64,000 nucleotides of DNA from Chryseobacterium sp. FH2. GTDB lineage: Bacteria > Bacteroidota > Bacteroidia > Flavobacteriales > Weeksellaceae. Positions 61,086-64,000 of this stretch are shown here, one piece after another (within the stretch, counting starts at the first letter, position 1; each line of letters opens with the position of its first letter). Where the stretch lies: assembly GCF_001045455.1 (NCBI RefSeq), contig NZ_LFNE01000004.1, positions 124,001 to 188,000 on the forward strand. Direction: 5' to 3'. The position numbers were made by a program, and so were the translations under genes. The notes beneath the pieces are model-generated. The model did no database searches, was not told where the DNA came from, and saw only the letters and a list, made by a program, of their open reading frames with translations.

Positions 61086-63308
61086 TTATTTTGACCAATT
61101 AATTCTTTTTGTCTGAACATGTTGAGAATCGGTTCCTATCATAATATCGAAATCTCCCGCTTCCCAATCATAGTTTAATTCATCATCATAAAATTTTAAA
61201 TTTTCCGTGGTCAGTGTGAAGTTAATGGTTTTACTTTCCCCTTTTTTAATGAATACTTTTTGGAAACCTTTCAGTTCTTTAACGGGTCTTACCACTTTTC
61301 CGAATAAGTCTCTGATGTATAATTGCACCACTTCTTCCCCATCATAATTCCCGGTGTTAGAAACATTTACACTGATATTTAAAGCCTGATTTCCTTTAAG
61401 ATTTGTTGAGCTTAAATTCATATCAGAATACTTAAACTGCGTATAACTCAAACCATATCCAAACGGGAATTTCGGATCATTATCCAAATCAATGTATGCA
61501 GAGACATAATTTCTGTCCATATTATCTTTTGCTGGTCTTCCTGTATTATAATGGTTGTAGTACACTGGAATTTGTCCTTCGGTTCTAGGAAAAGTCATCG
61601 GCAGTTTTCCACCGGGGTTTACTGTTCCGAAAAGAACATCAGCTATAGAATTTCCAGCTTCCGTTCCTAACCACCAAGTATATACAATTGTCGGAATATT
61701 ATCTGCAGCCCAGTCAAAAACCAAAGGTCTTCCTGCGTTGATCATTAAAACAATTGGCTTTCCAGTTTTCGCAATTTCTTTCAATAAATCTTCCTGAACA
61801 CCGGAAAAATGGAGATTACTCCTACTTTTCGCTTCACCGCTCATCGCATGACCTTCACCTAATGTCATGATAACAACATCTGCTTTCTTCGCTGTTTCAA
61901 TAGCTTCAGCAAACATCGATTTATCCTGATCATCAACATTTGCACCTTTTGCGTATAATAAGGTTGATTTCTTATCTAACTGATTTTTTATTCCGTCAAA
62001 TTGGGTTACAATTCTTTGATGGTCATCTTTAAAAGCAACCGACCAAAAACCGTGATTGGCAGAAGTTTCTTTTCCGAAAGGGCCGATTAAAGCTACCGTT
62101 TTTGTTGATTTCGAAAGCGGAAGAATATTTTTTTCATTTTTAAGTAAAACAATACTTTTTGAACCAAATTCTCTTCCGAATTTTCTGTTTTCTTCATTAT
62201 TGGTTTGCTCCTTTTGTCTTTTTTCATTGCTGAATCTGTAAGGATCATCAAATAAACCCATTTCGAATTTTTTAACTAAAATTCGTCTTGTTGCATCATC
62301 AATAAACTTAGGATCAATCTTTCCTTCCTGAACTAATTTTGGAAGCTCAGCCATATAAGCACGGCTTTCCATATCCATATCACTTCCGGCAAGGATTGCT
62401 TTTTCTGCAGCTTCTTTGTTATCTTTTGCATAACCGTGAGAAACCATTTCGCCAATACTTCCCCAATCTGAAACTACAAAACCCTGGTAGTTCCATTTAC
62501 CTTTTAATACATCTCTTAAAATATACTTGTTTGCCGTTGCCGGGATACCATTGATATCATTAAAAGAATTCATAAAAGTAGCTACCCCTGCTTCTGCAGC
62601 CGCTTTGAAAGGAGGTAAATACGTTTCGTTTAACTGTCTTAAACTCATGTCCACCGAGTTGTAATCTCTACCTCCAACTGCCGCTCCGTATGCTGCGAAA
62701 TGCTTCGCACAAGCCATAATTGCGTCAAGATTTCCCAAGCCTTTTCCCTGAAAACCTTTAATTCTTGCCAAACCGATTTGGGTTCCCAAATAAGTATCTT
62801 CTCCTGAACCTTCCATCACCCTTCCCCATCTCGGATCTCTTGCAATGTCAACCATTGGTGCAAAAGTCCAGTGGATTCCATAAGCTGAAGCTTCGGTAGC
62901 AGCAATTCTTTCAGACTTTTCAATTAACGCTAAATCCCAACTCGCAGCCTGACCAAGATTCACCGGAAATGTAGTTCTGTATCCGTGAATTACATCCTGT
63001 CCAAATAATAATGGAATTCTCAACCTCGATTGCAAAGCCAGTTTCTGGAAATTTTTGGTCTCCTCCGCACCTGCTACATTGAGCATAGAACCTACTTTTC
63101 CTTGTTTTATTTCATTTAAGACATTTGCAGAATTGGAATTCTGAGGACCTGTTGCATATTCAAAGCCACTGTATTGAACCAATTGTCCTACTTTTTCTTC
63201 TAACGTCATTTTAGTTAACAATTCAGAAACTTTCTGATCAATCGTCTTTTGCCCGAATGCATTCATTCCAAATGCTGTAATTGCTAATAAGAAATAAACT
63301 CTTTTCAT
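61086..63308 (-). CDS. bglX: Glycoside hydrolase family 3 beta-glucosidase
   Basis: This 740-residue periplasmic enzyme has a signal peptide (residues 1-19, ending AFG), the barrel domain, and the nucleophile Asp in VVSDWGS near residue 277. The alpha/beta sandwich and the fibronectin III-like C-terminus are also present (LNISVNVSNTGNYDGEEVVQ). It releases glucose from beta-glucan oligosaccharides and is the last enzymatic step of the cluster. It is 10 bases from the upstream GH30 gene, so co-transcribed. Confidence 0.96.
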   Translation of the reverse strand: MKRVYFLLAITAFGMNAFGQKTIDQKVSELLTKMTLEEKVGQLVQYSGFEYATGPQNSNSANVLNEIKQGKVGSMLNVAGAEETKNFQKLALQSRLRIPLLFGQDVIHGYRTTFPVNLGQAASWDLALIEKSERIAATEASAYGIHWTFAPMVDIARDPRWGRVMEGSGEDTYLGTQIGLARIKGFQGKGLGNLDAIMACAKHFAAYGAAVGGRDYNSVDMSLRQLNETYLPPFKAAAEAGVATFMNSFNDINGIPATANKYILRDVLKGKWNYQGFVVSDWGSIGEMVSHGYAKDNKEAAEKAILAGSDMDMESRAYMAELPKLVQEGKIDPKFIDDATRRILVKKFEMGLFDDPYRFSNEKRQKEQTNNEENRKFGREFGSKSIVLLKNEKNILPLSKSTKTVALIGPFGKETSANHGFWSVAFKDDHQRIVTQFDGIKNQLDKKSTLLYAKGANVDDQDKSMFAEAIETAKKADVVIMTLGEGHAMSGEAKSRSNLHFSGVQEDLLKEIAKTGKPIVLMINAGRPLVFDWAADNIPTIVYTWWLGTEAGNSIADVLFGTVNPGGKLPMTFPRTEGQIPVYYNHYNTGRPAKDNMDRNYVSAYIDLDNDPKFPFGYGLSYTQFKYSDMNLSSTNLKGNQALNISVNVSNTGNYDGEEVVQLYIRDLFGKVVRPVKELKGFQKVFIKKGESKTINFTLTTENLKFYDDELNYDWEAGDFDIMIGTDSQHVQTKRINWSK

Positions 63309-63317
63309 AATTTTATT

Positions 63318-64000
63318 TTAAAAAATATATGTCGCCACCGAGCTTCCCGTAATTGTTACAGGAGCTGTTTTTTGATTAAATTTAATATTAAAATTTTCGT
63401 CTGTTCTGCTATTGTTCTGAACAATCAAAACTGTTTTTCCGGCAGGTGTTTTAAAAGCTACAGTCGAAAGATTATCAGTTTGTGTAGAAGCGATTCTTCG
63501 GGAATTCGCGGGAACGAATTTCGACGCATGGGCAATGATGTAATAGGAAACATTTCTAGTGAAATTTTCACTGTCGGAAACAGTAATTGCTCCTTTACAT
63601 TCTGTACAGCCTCCGTCTGTGTGAGGTTTGTATTGCGGATCATTTGCCACATTCCACTCTAAAGCAATCTTGCTCCAATTTCTCATAGAGCCGATAATCA
63701 CATTTTTGGTGTGCCAATTCAAATCTTCATTAAAAGTTCCCTTTGCACCGGTCCATTGCTCGGTAAAATATAGATTTTTATCAGGAAAAGCATTATAGAC
63801 AGTAGATAAGGCTGAAATTTCACCTTCGTATAAATGAAAAGCAGAACCATCAATATATTGAGAAGCTTCGGAATCGCTTAAAATATTTGTTACGTATTCC
63901 GGTTTGTTACAATTGTGGTCGTAAATAATAATTTTAGTTTTAACATTATTTGTCTTAAAAACCGGACCTAAACTCTGTTTAATAAAGTCTTTTTGCTGAT
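63318..64000 (-). CDS. Glycoside hydrolase family 30 enzyme, partial at the window edge
   Basis: The frame stays open to the right end of the window (at least 227 residues), so only the C-terminal half is present. The short downstream start (TTG at 63722) is not real. The visible part has DHNCNKPEYVTNIL, IDGSAFHLYEGEIS and LYFTEQWTG with the nucleophile Glu, then the C-terminal GH30 sandwich (TAPVTITGSSVATYIF). It is upstream of GH3 in the same direction. It is a second GH30 paralogue, likely endo-beta-1,6-glucanase. Confidence 0.9.
   Translation of the reverse strand, partial: QQKDFIKQSLGPVFKTNNVKTKIIIYDHNCNKPEYVTNILSDSEASQYIDGSAFHLYEGEISALSTVYNAFPDKNLYFTEQWTGAKGTFNEDLNWHTKNVIIGSMRNWSKIALEWNVANDPQYKPHTDGGCTECKGAITVSDSENFTRNVSYYIIAHASKFVPANSRRIASTQTDNLSTVAFKTPAGKTVLIVQNNSRTDENFNIKFNQKTAPVTITGSSVATYIF

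Noticed and set aside
63318..63722. 134-residue complete protein starting at 63722
   Set aside because: The start is an internal TTG; the frame continues to the window edge with GH30 sequence.
1..64000. CRISPR arrays, insertion sequences, prophage or rRNA
   Set aside because: I saw no regularly spaced repeats, transposase, integrase or phage structural genes, and no rRNA segments.

Overview
The window is a 64 kb piece of chromosome from a member of the Bacteroidota, class Flavobacteriia, most likely Chryseobacterium or a close relative. Five things point there. The DNA is AT-rich. Start codons rarely have a Shine-Dalgarno sequence. Many genes are preceded by a flavobacterial -7 box (TAnnTTTG), sometimes with a -33 TTG/TTTG about 20 bases upstream. 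Two secreted proteins end in type IX secretion (T9SS) sorting domains of the 'PNPTSG...KK' kind. Several enzymes are typical flavobacterial versions, such as a K+-dependent membrane pyrophosphatase and a two-lipoyl pyruvate dehydrogenase E2. I see no prophage, transposase, CRISPR array or rRNA. There is one tRNA, tRNA-Arg(CCU).

Layout. 0-10 kb: uvrA, an NAD(P)-binding protein, a lipoprotein hydrolase, a gene-free stretch with three hairpins, the tRNA, a cluster of small membrane or secreted unknowns (two perhaps DUF2931-like), then an SDR oxidoreductase with its AraC-type regulator. 10-20 kb: a GEVED/T9SS secreted protein, a VOC protein with a short endonuclease V-like protein, an M28 peptidase, a methionine-type aminotransferase, and a phosphate-energy locus made of a membrane pyrophosphatase fused to an OmpA domain, soluble pyrophosphatase and a conserved membrane protein. 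20-30 kb: FkbM methyltransferase, FemAB/GNAT-like protein, radC, an L,D-transpeptidase-like protein, a LolD-like ATPase, pdhC and pdhA, PAP2 plus an orphan BlaI-like regulator, a bulb-lectin protein and an RRM RNA-binding protein.

28.6-40 kb: a copper locus (thioesterase, a CxxC-AraC regulator and a P-type ATPase with four extra metal-binding modules), DUF72, a polysaccharide deacetylase, a YggS-type PLP protein, an NtrC-like response regulator without a DNA-binding domain, a MATE exporter, GNAT, Crp/Fnr, HAD and DoxX genes. 40-58 kb: mostly housekeeping genes (era, map, gpmI, acyl-ACP desaturase, fabI, tag, a nucleoside phosphorylase). Among them are a LacI regulator with a PfkB sugar kinase and visible palindromic operators, a Crp-like regulator followed by a Gdx/SugE exporter, an LRR protein, a PhoX-like T9SS protein and a dihaem peroxidase.

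58.6-64 kb: one strand carries GH30, GH16, GH3 and a second GH30 that runs off the window. This is the enzyme end of a beta-glucan (beta-1,3/1,6) utilisation locus; any transporter genes would lie beyond the right edge. The most unusual items are the pyrophosphatase-OmpA fusion, the metal-site AraC regulator next to the copper pump, the lectin-repeat protein, the effector-only NtrC protein, the inverted pair of perfect DnaA-box sequences in one hairpin, and the LacI and AraC operator layouts. I did not find a clear, completely new multi-gene system. Function calls rest on reading motifs by eye; no database search was run.
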